Source: Stackebrandtia nassauensis DSM 44728 | GTDB taxonomy: Bacteria > Actinomycetota > Actinomycetes > Mycobacteriales > Micromonosporaceae | Direction: 5' to 3' | Assembly: GCF_000024545.1 (NCBI RefSeq) | Contig: NC_013947.1 | Span: forward strand, 620,001-684,000 | Length of the DNA: 64,000 nucleotides | In this document: piece by piece, positions 48,133-57,138 of the stretch | Position numbering within the stretch: position 1 is the first letter of the stretch | How the letters are laid out: every line of letters begins with the position of its first letter | The notes under the pieces: model-generated | Database searches by the model: none | What the model saw: only the letters and a program-made list of their open reading frames with translations | Told to the model about the DNA's origin: nothing | Program-made: the position numbers and the translations under genes

Positions 48133-48435
48133 ATGCCCGACACCAACCGTCCACGCCTACACGTACCACAAGGCCACCTCGAAACTTGGGTGTTGTCAAT
48201 GGCGTTCACCGCCGCCGACGAGGCCCGTGCCCGCACCATCGCAGGCTATGCCGCCCAACGCCTAGCCGACTTCCTACCCGGGTTCGACAAGAACATGATC
48301 GCCATCTCCCGCGAGGCAGATCCCGGCCTCATGCTGCCGCTGTACTGCGACCAGGACATCTACTGCCTGCTCGCTCCAGAGCATGCCGGGCCGTGCCGCG
48401 ACATCAACGGCACCAACCTGGACGGTGCGCTGTGA
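48133..48435 (+). CDS. Unknown small protein
   Basis: The product has 100 residues. The helical middle (AADEARARTIAGYAAQRLAD) is followed by YCDQDIYCLLAPEHAGPCRD with three Cys and one His that may bind a metal. Its stop overlaps the GTG start of the next gene by 4 bases (48432-48435). I do not recognise it. Confidence 0.5.
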   Translation: MPDTNRPRLHVPQGHLETWVLSMAFTAADEARARTIAGYAAQRLADFLPGFDKNMIAISREADPGLMLPLYCDQDIYCLLAPEHAGPCRDINGTNLDGAL

Positions 48436-49013
48436 CCGTCATCGACCGGCCCCTCCACACGCGCCTTACTCCGCCAACACACGACGACGACTTGCGGGTT
48501 GACGTCTACAGACCGGCCCAGCGGATCCGCGTCGACACGCTGTTTTGGCACCACCGCTCACCATTCGCCGGTACTCAAGAACAGCTCGACGAACTACGCC
48601 ACGACGCCGACAACCGCGCCGCCGCCCGAGCTGCAAAACGCGCCCAAGCCGAGTTGATCGACTACCTCAACACACTGACCCGGCCGCGGCCAAAGCCACG
48701 CCCGTCCGTGTTCGACGTCCACCGACCCGCCATCCGGCGGCTGCGCACCATCGTCCACGTCGGACTCGTGCCGATGCTGTGGGCGATAACCACCTGCGCC
48801 TGCGGGGAGCGTTGGCCCTGTAACTCGGTGAAGCAACACCTGCGCAAACACTTGGGCTGGACCATCGACATCACCGACGAGCTGAAACGCATCACGCGAC
48901 GACTGCCCAAACCCGAGACTCGCGTCAAACGCTGGTGGCGCAAGCTACGGACACATCGGCACGATCGCTCGCCAGCGGGGGTGGGTGGGAGCCAGCCGAC
49001 GACGGGCCGATAG
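48432..49013 (+). CDS. Unknown basic protein with a Cys cluster
   Basis: The product has 193 residues from GTG 48432 (VTVIDRPLHTRL). A helical Ala/Arg-rich stretch is followed by CACGERWPC, a compact Cys motif seen in small actinomycete and phage-type proteins, and a basic tail. The last 12 residues (VGGSQPTTGR end) are encoded inside dispersed repeat copy C, so insertion of the repeat may have replaced the original C-terminus. It is coupled to the upstream gene. Confidence 0.5.
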   Translation: MTVIDRPLHTRLTPPTHDDDLRVDVYRPAQRIRVDTLFWHHRSPFAGTQEQLDELRHDADNRAAARAAKRAQAELIDYLNTLTRPRPKPRPSVFDVHRPAIRRLRTIVHVGLVPMLWAITTCACGERWPCNSVKQHLRKHLGWTIDITDELKRITRRLPKPETRVKRWWRKLRTHRHDRSPAGVGGSQPTTGR

Positions 49014-49059
49014 GCGGGGGACGAAGGACAGCGGTTTGGGGACCCAGGCCCCCGCAGGG
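48977..49059 (-). repeat. Dispersed repeat, copy C (inverted)
   Basis: Read on the minus strand it runs CCCTGCGGGGGCC, CGCTGTCCTTCGTCCCCCGC, CGGCTGGCTCCCACCCACCC, matching copies A and B. It overlaps the 3' end of the gene ending at 49013. Confidence 0.75.
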
Positions 49060-49168
49060 AAACGGGGCCAAAAGTCTTCGGCGGATTTCGATGAGTTTTC
49101 GATGCGAGCGTCGTCTCTGCTAGCGAGCGCGGGGCCCCGCGCGCGAACATGTAGAGGAGATCGTTCAC

Positions 49169-49960
49169 ATGGCCTACGCGGACGTCAACGGCCTGTCCCT
49201 GTACTACGAGGAGCACGGCGACGGGGAGGGGACGCCACTGGTGCTGCTTCACGGCGGGTTCGGGCTCGGCGCCATGTTCGCCCCCATCCTGCCCAGCCTG
49301 AGCAGCGGGCGCAGGGTGATCACCGTCGATCTGCAGGGGCACGGGCACACCGCTGATGTTGATCGGCCGCTGCGCCACGAGCTGATGGCCGACGACGTTG
49401 GGGCGCTCGTGCGGCACCTCGGCTTGGGGCAAGTTGATGTCATGGGTTACTCGATGGGTGGGTACGCGGCTCTGCAGACCGCCATTCGGCACCCGGAAGT
49501 GGTGCGGCGCTTGGTGACCGTGTCGATTCCGTTCAAGAGTGATGGTTGGTATTCCAGTGTGCGCGAGCAGCAGAAGAGCATTGGGGCTGACGCGGCCGAG
49601 GCCCTGAAGCAGTCGCCGCTGTATGCCACGTACGAGGCAGTGGCTCCGAGAGTTGAGGACTGGGGTGTGCTCGTCGGCAAGATGGGGGAGGGGATGCGTC
49701 GCGACTTCGACTACACCGAGCAGGCGAAGACGATCACGGCCCCGGTTTTGTTGGTGTACGCCGATGGTGACGCGGTTCGGTATGAGCACATTGTGGAGGT
49801 GCTTCGGATTTTCGGGGGCGGGCAGGGGGATCCGGGGTGGGATGGTTCGGGTGGGCGGGGGACCGCGCAGTTGGCCGTTGTGCCGGGTACGACTCACTAT
49901 GACCTGGGGGTTTCGCTGAGGATGGTGAGCGCGGTGGTGCCGTTCTTGGATCAGGAGTAG
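49169..49960 (+). CDS. Alpha/beta hydrolase
   Basis: The product has 263 residues. HGG oxyanion region (LVLLHGGFGLG), nucleophile Ser in GYSMGG (near residue 95), and a His in GTTHYDL near the end; the acid is probably the Asp in LLVYADGDAV. GAGGAG lies 9 bases before the ATG. The family includes esterases and C-C hydrolases; no specific substrate is indicated. It is followed immediately by an acetyltransferase remnant. Confidence 0.9.
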   Translation: MAYADVNGLSLYYEEHGDGEGTPLVLLHGGFGLGAMFAPILPSLSSGRRVITVDLQGHGHTADVDRPLRHELMADDVGALVRHLGLGQVDVMGYSMGGYAALQTAIRHPEVVRRLVTVSIPFKSDGWYSSVREQQKSIGADAAEALKQSPLYATYEAVAPRVEDWGVLVGKMGEGMRRDFDYTEQAKTITAPVLLVYADGDAVRYEHIVEVLRIFGGGQGDPGWDGSGGRGTAQLAVVPGTTHYDLGVSLRMVSAVVPFLDQE

Positions 49961-49961
49961 G

Positions 49962-50066
49962 GCGACGTGCGAGGGGGCGGCGCGGCGGTTGTACGAGCGG
50001 CACGGGTTCACCGTGGAGGCCGAGGACGCGGTGGACGTGTTCATGGGGCGCGAGTCGCGCCTATGA
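49962..50066 (+). pseudogene. GNAT acetyltransferase C-terminal remnant
   Basis: In the frame ending at TGA 50064-50066, the translation reads ARRLYERHGFTVEAEDAVDV then FMGRESRL, the usual last strand and helix of a GNAT acetyltransferase (RLYxRxGF). No start or acetyl-CoA loop precedes it, because the hydrolase gene ends at 49960. It looks like the 3' stump of a deleted gene. Confidence 0.55.
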
Positions 50067-50480
50067 GCCGATGACGCGGGACATGCCGATGGAGCCGTAG
50101 CCGGTGGTTTCGATGAAGCCGAACTGTTGGTAGAGGTGGCGGGCCGGGCCGTCGGCGATGAGGGAGATGTAGGCCGTGGCGGGGGCGCGGCGGTCGAGTT
50201 CGGCCGTGAGGGCCGCCATGATGCGTTTGCCCAGGCCCTTGCCCTGGTGGGCGGGGTTGACGCACATGTCGACGATCTGGAACGCGGTGCCGCCGTCGCC
50301 GATGATGCGGCCCATGCCGATGGGGGTGCCCTCGTGGTGGATGACCACGCCGTACCAGGTGTTGGGCAGGGCGAGGGTGACGGCTTCGGGGGACCTGTCG
50401 GACAGTCCGGCGTCGGTGCGCAGGCGCCGGAAGTCGGCGACGGACGGCACGCCTTCGCGCAGTTCGTAGGTGTCTTCCAT
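50061..50480 (-). CDS. GNAT-family acetyltransferase
   Basis: The product has 139 residues from the ATG (MEDTYELREGV). The acetyl-CoA pyrophosphate loop HQGKGLGKRIM (family Q/RxxGxG/A) follows DMCVNPA, and the last strand has LYQQFGFIET. Compact single-domain GNATs acetylate amines or protein N-termini; the substrate is unknown. Its stop overlaps the remnant on the other strand. Confidence 0.9.
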   Translation of the reverse strand: MEDTYELREGVPSVADFRRLRTDAGLSDRSPEAVTLALPNTWYGVVIHHEGTPIGMGRIIGDGGTAFQIVDMCVNPAHQGKGLGKRIMAALTAELDRRAPATAYISLIADGPARHLYQQFGFIETTGYGSIGMSRVIGS

Positions 50481-50511
50481 GGTGGACAAGCTAGCGGCGG
50501 CGGGCGTGGCC

Positions 50512-51918
50512 TCAGATCATGGGGCCGCCGGAGGGGACGCCGGGCACGTCCGGGTGGACCGAGTCGCCGCCGAAGGGTTCGTACGGGGTGGCCTTGGGTG
50601 GGTTGGCGGGGTCGCCCAAGTCGATGCTCGGCGCCGGTGGGGCCGTGGGGTCGACCTGCCAGTATTCGCCCGACAGCGGGCGCCACTGCTGGAACTGGGT
50701 GGCCGGTCCTTGTCCGGCGCCGATCTCGTGGTTGGTGGGCAGTTCGATCAGCGGGCCGAAGGTGCCCTCGTTGTCGGCCGGGTCCTGGATGATCGTCGTG
50801 GTGGGGCCGTCGTTGGTGTCGTGGTACGCCTCGAAGGCCGGGTAGTCGCCGATGGTGCCGTCGATGCGCGGGGCGTCGTCTCCGGTGCCGGGCGTGACGG
50901 TGATGTCGCCCTTGACGGAGTGCCCGGTGACGTCGCTTCCCGGTGGGGCGAACGGGTTGGCGGCGTCGTACTGGATGCGCACCGCGCCGTTGGTGGACTC
51001 CTGGACCTGTACTTCCGGGGTGCCGACGCGTACCTCGCCGGACGTGTCGACCGACGGGTTCTGGCGGGCCAGGACGGTTCCGGTCTCGTAGTCGACGTAG
51101 AGGGTGACGCGGGTGTCCTCGGGACTGAAGTTCGGGTTCATGCCCCGGTTGTCGCCCTTGTCGTAGTTGGGCAGGTTGAAGACCTCGCTGCTGGGGATGT
51201 ACAGGCCGATGCGCACCAGGCCCTCGCCGGGACGGGGCGTGATGCGGCCGACGGCCACGACCGCGTCCTGGCCGCCGTTCTTGTCGAGCCGGGAGGTGGG
51301 GTCCAGGGCGGCGGCGAGCTGCCAGTCGGTTTCGCTCATCGGCAACCGGCCCAGGGTCTTGCGGAACGCTTCGGCTTGGGCGGCGGCGATTCCCGGGTCG
51401 GTGGGTCCGGCGAAGTCGGGGGCGTTCATGCGCAGCCCCGCGGTCGTGAGCGTCGAGACGGCGGTCTGGTCGGCGTGGTCGGCCAGTTTCAGGGCTTCGT
51501 CGATCAGTTCGCGCGCTTGCTGTGCGAGCTGGGCGTTGCGGTCGGCGGCGGTGGCCGATTCGACGACGGGGGTGGTCACGGTGCCGTCGGGGCCGATGGT
51601 GATTCCGGTACCGGCGACGAGGTCCTGCGCGTCGGTCAGTTTGGTCTTGGCGGCTTCCAGGTCGACGACGAGGTCTTCCAGCGCGGCCCGGCTGGACCGG
51701 AAGACGTCGGAGGCGTCGAACAGCGGGGACGGTTGGGTCTCCAGCAGTCCGGACGCGGCGGAGGCGTCGACTCCGGCCCACATGCCGCCGGGGATCTGGG
51801 CCGAGGTCTGCACCTCACCGGCCCGGGTGGACAGCGTGCTGGACAGACCGCCGGCCGCCTCGGCCGCCCCCGACAGCTTCGAGGTGTCCATGTTGACGAG
51901 TTGGCTGTAGGTAACCAT
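50512..51918 (-). CDS. Large secreted-type protein, N-terminus shared with the RTX protein
   Basis: The product has about 468 residues from MVTYSQLVNMDTS; an ATG at 51942 is also possible. The N-terminus (QLVNMDTSKLSGAAEAA) matches that of the next gene ([17 protein letters not shown]), followed by the helical ESX/WXG-like module and QARELIDEALKLADHAD. The C-terminal 270 residues are beta-rich with no known motif (e.g. LYVDYETGTVLARQN, PATQFQQWRPLSGEYWQVD). It is probably a substrate of the same export route as the RTX protein. The toxin activity, if any, is unknown. Confidence 0.65.
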   Translation of the reverse strand: MVTYSQLVNMDTSKLSGAAEAAGGLSSTLSTRAGEVQTSAQIPGGMWAGVDASAASGLLETQPSPLFDASDVFRSSRAALEDLVVDLEAAKTKLTDAQDLVAGTGITIGPDGTVTTPVVESATAADRNAQLAQQARELIDEALKLADHADQTAVSTLTTAGLRMNAPDFAGPTDPGIAAAQAEAFRKTLGRLPMSETDWQLAAALDPTSRLDKNGGQDAVVAVGRITPRPGEGLVRIGLYIPSSEVFNLPNYDKGDNRGMNPNFSPEDTRVTLYVDYETGTVLARQNPSVDTSGEVRVGTPEVQVQESTNGAVRIQYDAANPFAPPGSDVTGHSVKGDITVTPGTGDDAPRIDGTIGDYPAFEAYHDTNDGPTTTIIQDPADNEGTFGPLIELPTNHEIGAGQGPATQFQQWRPLSGEYWQVDPTAPPAPSIDLGDPANPPKATPYEPFGGDSVHPDVPGVPSGGPMI

Positions 51919-52055
51919 TACCGTTGCTTTCTCATGAGCCATAGGAAAAGACGCCGAAGCGTCCAGATGAGATAGAGATTAGCGTGGTCGGGACGTGACT
52001 GTAACCGGCGGCTAACCGGTCTATGGGCGGATTGTGGGACAACGGAAACGATGGG

Positions 52056-53846
52056 TCAGCGGTGCTGGAACCGTTCCCACCAGTTGGGGCGGCGGGTGGG
52101 TTGTTCGCCGGAGGAGTAGTGGTCGAGCGGGTCGCGGCCGGTCTCCTCGTTGAAGCTGTTCTGGGTGAACTCGTAGGGGTGCGGGTTGTCGGGGGAGCGG
52201 ACGTCGTCGGGCACGCCGTCGCCGGTGTAGTCGTAGTTCAGGCCGGTGGCCTGGCGTTCGGCGTTGGGGACGGCGAGGCCGTTCTCGGTGTCGGGGTCGG
52301 TGTCGCTTTCGTAGAAGCCGCCCTGCATCTTGTCGTGGATCTGGTCCCAGGTGTGGGCGAGTTCGTGTTTGACGATGCTGGTCGACTCGTAGCCGCTGCC
52401 GCCGTGGGTGAAGTCGTCGGGGTCGAACTCGATGACGGAGTCGCTGGCGGGGAACGGGCCCTGGCTGGCGTTGCTGCGGCCGTCCATCTCCTTGAAGACG
52501 ATCTCCTCCTCGCCGGGCAGCCAGTCGTGGCGGCCCTCGTCGATCTTGGCGTGCAACGATTCCAGGAACTTGCCGCCGTCGGGGGAGGAGCCGAGCATGT
52601 CGAGGTCGGCGCGCATGCGGTCCTGGAACTCCTCGCTGCCTTCGATCTTGATGAAGCCGGAGTCGACGATCTTCGTCTCGGTGAACTTCTCTGTGGACGG
52701 TGAGACCGTGTCCTCCTTCTGCGCGAAGGTCTCGTCGGTGCCGTCGCCGCCGTCGATCGTGTCCTTTCCGGCTCCGGCGTAGATCTTGTCGTTCTGGGCG
52801 CCGCCGCGCAGGGTGTCGTCGCCGTAGCCACCGGACACGACGTCCTTGCCGGTGCCACCGTCGATGGTGTCGTTGTTCTGGCCGCCTTCGAGACTGTCGT
52901 CGCCGTCGCCGCCGTGGATGGTGTCGTCGCCGTCCAGGCCGTAGACGTGGTCGTTGCCCGCGCCGCCGTGCAGCCTGTCGTTGCCGTCCTGGCCGTCGAT
53001 GTAGTCGTGGCCGCTGCCGCCGTGGATGATGTCGTCGCCGTCGTGGCCCTTGAGGACGTCGTTGCCGGAGCCACCGTCGATCACGTCGGCCTTGCCACCG
53101 CCGTCGACGGTGTCGTCGCCGCTGCCCGCGCTGACGGTGATGCCGCTGCCGACCTTGTCGTCAATGGACACCTTGTCGTTTCCGCCGCCGCTGTTGACGA
53201 TCAGCGGGGTGTCCGGTTTGTACTTGAACTCCTTGCCGTCGACGGTGGCGATGAGGTTGCCGTCCTCGTCCTCGGTGATGTCGATGTCGTTGGCGTCGTC
53301 GCCGGTGGCCAGGTAGACCGAGCCGTCGGGGAGTTTCACCTGGACGGGGCCGGAGCCGGGGTTGTTTCCCGCCAGCTGGGACGAGGCCTGGTCGTCGGCG
53401 CCGCTGGCGCGGGCGACGGCCGCCTGCAACAGGCCGAACAGGGTCTGCGCCTTGGCTTTCAGGTCCTGTTCGCGGGCGGCGTCACCGGACGGCGGCCAGG
53501 TGACCCGGCCGTCGTGTTCGACGGTCAGTTCCGGGTACGACGTGATGGCGCGTTCGATGTCGGCCTTGGCGCCCTCCAGTTCGGTGACCAGGGAGTCCAG
53601 TGTGGTCGCCGCGGCTTTGAAGACGCCTCCGGCGGCCAACAGCGGCGGCGGGAACGTGTTCAGCAGCGCGTTCTGCTCGGTGGCGTCGGCCCCGTCCCAG
53701 AAGTCGGAACCGGTGCCCTGCTTGGCCGAGTCGGTGATCTCGTCGGCGCGGGTCTCCAGATCCTTGCCGACCACGACGGCCGCGTCCGCGGCGCCGGTCA
53801 GACCGCTGGTGTCCAGGCCACGGAGTTGAGCGAAACTGATTGCCAC
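52056..53846 (-). CDS. RTX-repeat protein with HELAH metallopeptidase motif (M91-like)
   Basis: The product has 596 residues from GTG 53846 ([14 protein letters not shown]). The N-terminal 150 residues are helical and ESX/WXG-like. Residues 249-374 are 14 nine-residue RTX units (GGxGxDxUx), which bind calcium and fold outside the cell. The C-terminal domain contains HELAH at 494-498 followed by TWD, a zinc-protease motif similar to M91/NleD-type effectors. This is the architecture of an exported toxin with a calcium-dependent stalk. It overlaps the upstream regulator gene by 49 bases. Confidence 0.75.
   Translation of the reverse strand: MAISFAQLRGLDTSGLTGAADAAVVVGKDLETRADEITDSAKQGTGSDFWDGADATEQNALLNTFPPPLLAAGGVFKAAATTLDSLVTELEGAKADIERAITSYPELTVEHDGRVTWPPSGDAAREQDLKAKAQTLFGLLQAAVARASGADDQASSQLAGNNPGSGPVQVKLPDGSVYLATGDDANDIDITEDEDGNLIATVDGKEFKYKPDTPLIVNSGGGNDKVSIDDKVGSGITVSAGSGDDTVDGGGKADVIDGGSGNDVLKGHDGDDIIHGGSGHDYIDGQDGNDRLHGGAGNDHVYGLDGDDTIHGGDGDDSLEGGQNNDTIDGGTGKDVVSGGYGDDTLRGGAQNDKIYAGAGKDTIDGGDGTDETFAQKEDTVSPSTEKFTETKIVDSGFIKIEGSEEFQDRMRADLDMLGSSPDGGKFLESLHAKIDEGRHDWLPGEEEIVFKEMDGRSNASQGPFPASDSVIEFDPDDFTHGGSGYESTSIVKHELAHTWDQIHDKMQGGFYESDTDPDTENGLAVPNAERQATGLNYDYTGDGVPDDVRSPDNPHPYEFTQNSFNEETGRDPLDHYSSGEQPTRRPNWWERFQHR
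52725..53102 (-). repeat. RTX nonapeptide repeat tract (14 units)
   Basis: Fourteen in-frame 27-base units encode GGxGxDxUx nonapeptides, e.g. [27 protein letters not shown]. Two looser copies precede it. Confidence 0.9.
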
Positions 53847-56218
53847 AAACCAACATCGTATGGGGACGGAAGGGTGCCGGACCCGTCCTGTTTGGGACAA
53901 GTCGCTAATACGACATCGGTGCGCGCCTTCTCCTCGGCGACGATCTTCGCGGCGACGACCTCGGCCTCGGACTCGCGATTGAGCGCCTGGAACCGGTCCC
54001 GGGACTGCCGCCAATGGCGCAGCGCGTCGGCGTCGTCGCCCATGGCCGCGTGGACGTCACCCAGCTGGTCGTGGATCTTGGCCTCCTCGGTGCGCCGCCC
54101 GCCGCTGGACTCCCGGTACAGCTCCAGCGCCCGGCGGTAGTGCTCGAGGGCCTGCGGGTGGCGGTGCTGCCGCTGGGCGATGTAGCCGAGGTTGTGCTGA
54201 GCCTCGGCGAGCGGTTCGGCGTAGTCGTTGCCGCTCAACAGTTCCAGGGCCTGCTCGCATTCGCCGCGGGCGAGGTCGAAGTCACCGGACAGGGCGCGGT
54301 TCCAGCCGAGCAGGTTGAGGGCCTGGCCGCGCATGAAGTCGGTGCTGTCCGGGTGGCTCGCGGCCTGGAAGGCGTTGAGCGCGTGGGGAAGCGCCGCGGC
54401 CGGGTCGTCCTGGAGCTGGTACGTCTGCGCGGTGATGTAGTGCGCGCCGATCACGTTGGGCTGGTCGGCGTCGGCCTCGGCGGAGACGAGGGCCTGTTTC
54501 AGCTGCTCCCGCGCCTCGTCGAAGCGTTTGCGGTACAGCAGCGCCTGGCCGAGATACAGGTGGCTCTGGGTGCGGGCCCGGGCCTTGTCGAGGTGGACGG
54601 CGGATTCGGCGGCGGCCGTCCAGATCTCGATCTCCTCGTCGAACCAGCCGTACCAGTTGATCGCGGCTTTCAACAGCCACGCCAGTTCCCACACCTTGTC
54701 GTGCCAGCCGTGCTGGTACGCGGTGCGCTGGGCGGCCAGGACGTTGGGCAGTTCGAGGTCGAACCACCACAGGGCCGCGGCGCGGTCGGGGACGGGCGTG
54801 GTGAGACAGCCCGGGGCCGGGGTGCCCAGATCGTGGCGCTCCCGGAAGGACAGCAGCGCCGAGTCGGCGATCTCGGCGGTGTGTACATAGTGGTCGACGA
54901 GGCGGCGCTGGGCGGCGATCCGTTCGGTCGCGCTCAGCTCGCTCATGGACTGTTCGGCCGCGTACAGGTGGATCAGGTCGTGGGTGCGGTACCGGCCGGG
55001 TGTGTACTGTTCGGCCAGACTGGACGCTTCCAGTTCCCGCATGATGCCCCGGGTCTCGGGGAGCTTGCCGCCGATCAGGCTCGCCGCCGCGTGCGCGGAG
55101 ATCCCTCCGTTGGGCGCCAGGCCCAACAGCGCGAAGGACTGTTCGGCGCGCGGCGGCAACTGCCGCACCGAACCGGCGAACACCGAACGCAGGTTGGCCC
55201 ACAGGTCGCCGGTGTCCAAGGCGTCCAGACGGTCGGCCTCGTCCTGGAGTTCGGCGGCCAGCACCGACAGCGGGAACCGGGGGTGGGCGGCGGCGCGGGC
55301 GGCCACGATGCCCAGCGCCAACGGCATGCCGCCGCAGTGGCGGACCAGGTCGGCGACGGCGTCCGGTTCGGCCTTGACGCGTTGCTCGCCGAGCTGGTTC
55401 GTCAAGGCGCGCAAGGCTTCGGTGTCGTCGAAGACGCTCAGCCGCACCTGCCGGGCCCCCTGGGTGGCGGTCAGGCCCATGAGGTCCTCGCGACTGGTGA
55501 TGAGCGTGGCGCAGGACGGGGTGCCGGGCAGCAGGTCGGTGACCTGCTCCTCGTCGCGGGCGTTGTCGAGCACCACCAGGATCCGGCGGTCGGCCAGCAG
55601 GCTGCGGTACAGCCCGGCGCGGCTTTGGGTGTCGCGCGGCATGACCGACGGGTCGACGTCGAGCGCGTACAGCAGCTGCCGCAGCGCCTCCGCGGTGGGA
55701 ACCGGGCTCGCGTCGGGGTCGAAGCCGCGCAGGTTGAGGTACAGCTGGCCGTCGGGGAACTGCCCGGCGTTGTCGTGCGCCCAGCGCAGCGCCAGCCAGG
55801 TCTTGCCGATGCCACCGGCACCGGTGATGATCCACAGTGGTTCTTCGCCGACGGCGGCGTCGAGCTCGGTCAGCTCCAGCGCGCGGCCGGTGAACCGACG
55901 AGGCGCGGCCGGAAGCTGCCGGGGGACGTCGGCGGGCGCCGCGTCGGGCGTCTCGTCGACGACGGGGGTCGAGGGCTGGCTATCGGGCAGCGCTGTCTCC
56001 AGCAGCGCCGTCCAGTCCGCTTCGGACAGGCCGAGGGCCTCGGCCAGCAGCTTCAGCGTGCTGGCCCGGGGCTGGGAACGGCCCGACTCGATCTGCCGGA
56101 TCGTGCGGGGGCTGAGCGCGGCCTTCTGGGCCAGCCGCTCCTGCGATAGGCCAGCCTGGAGCCGATGGGCACGCAGCAGGCGTCCGCAGGTGCCGGTCTT
56201 CTCGGTTTCGGGCGGCAT
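53798..56218 (-). CDS. XRE-NB-ARC-TPR (STAND) regulator
   Basis: The product has 806 residues. An XRE HTH (about 11-65, [20 protein letters not shown] and [16 protein letters not shown]) replaces the SARP domain of the otherwise similar regulator at 14081. The NB-ARC P-loop GAGGIGKT has Lys139, with Walker [11 protein letters not shown] and MHD-like [13 protein letters not shown] repeats fill about 530-760. The 3' end overlaps the RTX gene by 49 bases in another frame, so the C-terminus (from about CPKQDGSG) may be fortuitous. It probably controls the RTX gene. Confidence 0.87.
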   Translation of the reverse strand: MPPETEKTGTCGRLLRAHRLQAGLSQERLAQKAALSPRTIRQIESGRSQPRASTLKLLAEALGLSEADWTALLETALPDSQPSTPVVDETPDAAPADVPRQLPAAPRRFTGRALELTELDAAVGEEPLWIITGAGGIGKTWLALRWAHDNAGQFPDGQLYLNLRGFDPDASPVPTAEALRQLLYALDVDPSVMPRDTQSRAGLYRSLLADRRILVVLDNARDEEQVTDLLPGTPSCATLITSREDLMGLTATQGARQVRLSVFDDTEALRALTNQLGEQRVKAEPDAVADLVRHCGGMPLALGIVAARAAAHPRFPLSVLAAELQDEADRLDALDTGDLWANLRSVFAGSVRQLPPRAEQSFALLGLAPNGGISAHAAASLIGGKLPETRGIMRELEASSLAEQYTPGRYRTHDLIHLYAAEQSMSELSATERIAAQRRLVDHYVHTAEIADSALLSFRERHDLGTPAPGCLTTPVPDRAAALWWFDLELPNVLAAQRTAYQHGWHDKVWELAWLLKAAINWYGWFDEEIEIWTAAAESAVHLDKARARTQSHLYLGQALLYRKRFDEAREQLKQALVSAEADADQPNVIGAHYITAQTYQLQDDPAAALPHALNAFQAASHPDSTDFMRGQALNLLGWNRALSGDFDLARGECEQALELLSGNDYAEPLAEAQHNLGYIAQRQHRHPQALEHYRRALELYRESSGGRRTEEAKIHDQLGDVHAAMGDDADALRHWRQSRDRFQALNRESEAEVVAAKIVAEEKARTDVVLATCPKQDGSGTLPSPYDVGLWQSVSLNSVAWTPAV

Positions 56219-56364
56219 TTCCCCACCTTATTGACTGCCGATTTCCGGGAACTACCGGTTTAGTGCCGTGTTTGTGCCGGGTGGCCGCGATATTACCTAC
56301 AGTGCTGTAAGCATTGCGGCTGGATGTCTTGCGCGCCAATTGGTCCCCTGTTCTAATTTGACGC

Positions 56365-57087
56365 ATGCAAAGTCAGTGGAACAACGACGGAAACAACCTG
56401 CCGCCGAGGATACAGTGGACTCCGCCCAAGTCCAAGTCCTCGAAGGGCCTGGTAGTGGGCATCGTGGTCGGGCTCATGGCGGTCGTGATCGCGGTCGGCG
56501 TCGTGATCGCCGTCGCGCGATCCAGCAGCGCCGGGAATCCACCCGCGGACGACGCGAACGACGGTTCCAAGACCACCAGCGGTGACGAAACCTCCGAAGC
56601 GGACAAAACCGACGATCCCGATTCGGGCTCCTACCCGAAGGTCGGCGAATACGAGGTCGTGCACGTCGCCACCGGACTGTGCCTGACCACCGGCCCCGAA
56701 CCCAACAACGAGGAGCGACAGGTCATCGTCCTCGGCAAGTGCGGCAAGACCTACCCGAAGGTGATGACCTGGAAGCCGGTCAAGGACCGCCAGTACACCG
56801 TCGGGCTGGCCTACACGAAGGACAACTGGAACGCGTGCCTGACGGCCGACAAGCCCGCCGACGAGATGGGCTACCTGTTCGCGGGTCAGGACTGCGGCAA
56901 GAAGGACAACAAGGACCTGCAGACCTTCGAGCTGTCTGACAAGGGCGACAAGCAGTACGGCATCGCGGTCGCCAAGACGGGCATGTGCCTGGGGCCGTTG
57001 GAGGAGAAGGCCAAGAAGGGCATGGCGATCAGCACCGTCGAATGCGGTGACGATCGGTTGCAGTTGTTTACCTTGAAGAAGAGTTAG
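56365..57087 (+). CDS. Membrane-anchored ricin-type beta-trefoil protein
   Basis: The product has 240 residues. A short polar cytoplasmic part precedes one helix (about 29-51), then an acidic linker (about 52-90). The outside domain (about 95-240) has three repeating Cys-containing units (HVATGLCLTTG, TKDNWNACLTADKP, VAKTGMCLGPL) with xxLFTL/QTFEL ends, as in ricin B-like trefoils. It may bind sugars on the cell surface. Confidence 0.7.
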   Translation: MQSQWNNDGNNLPPRIQWTPPKSKSSKGLVVGIVVGLMAVVIAVGVVIAVARSSSAGNPPADDANDGSKTTSGDETSEADKTDDPDSGSYPKVGEYEVVHVATGLCLTTGPEPNNEERQVIVLGKCGKTYPKVMTWKPVKDRQYTVGLAYTKDNWNACLTADKPADEMGYLFAGQDCGKKDNKDLQTFELSDKGDKQYGIAVAKTGMCLGPLEEKAKKGMAISTVECGDDRLQLFTLKKS

Positions 57088-57138
57088 TCAAAGCTTGTCG
57101 AAGCAGAGCCAATTCGAGCGGTAGGACATACTCCGCAC

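Noticed and set aside
43430-50066. A classical transposon or prophage around the accessory genes
   Set aside because: No transposase, integrase, recombinase or phage structural gene is present; only short dispersed repeats are seen.
52725-53102. Tandem DNA repeats suggesting a CRISPR or minisatellite
   Set aside because: The 27-base periodicity is coding and gives RTX nonapeptides; there are no conserved repeats with unique spacers.
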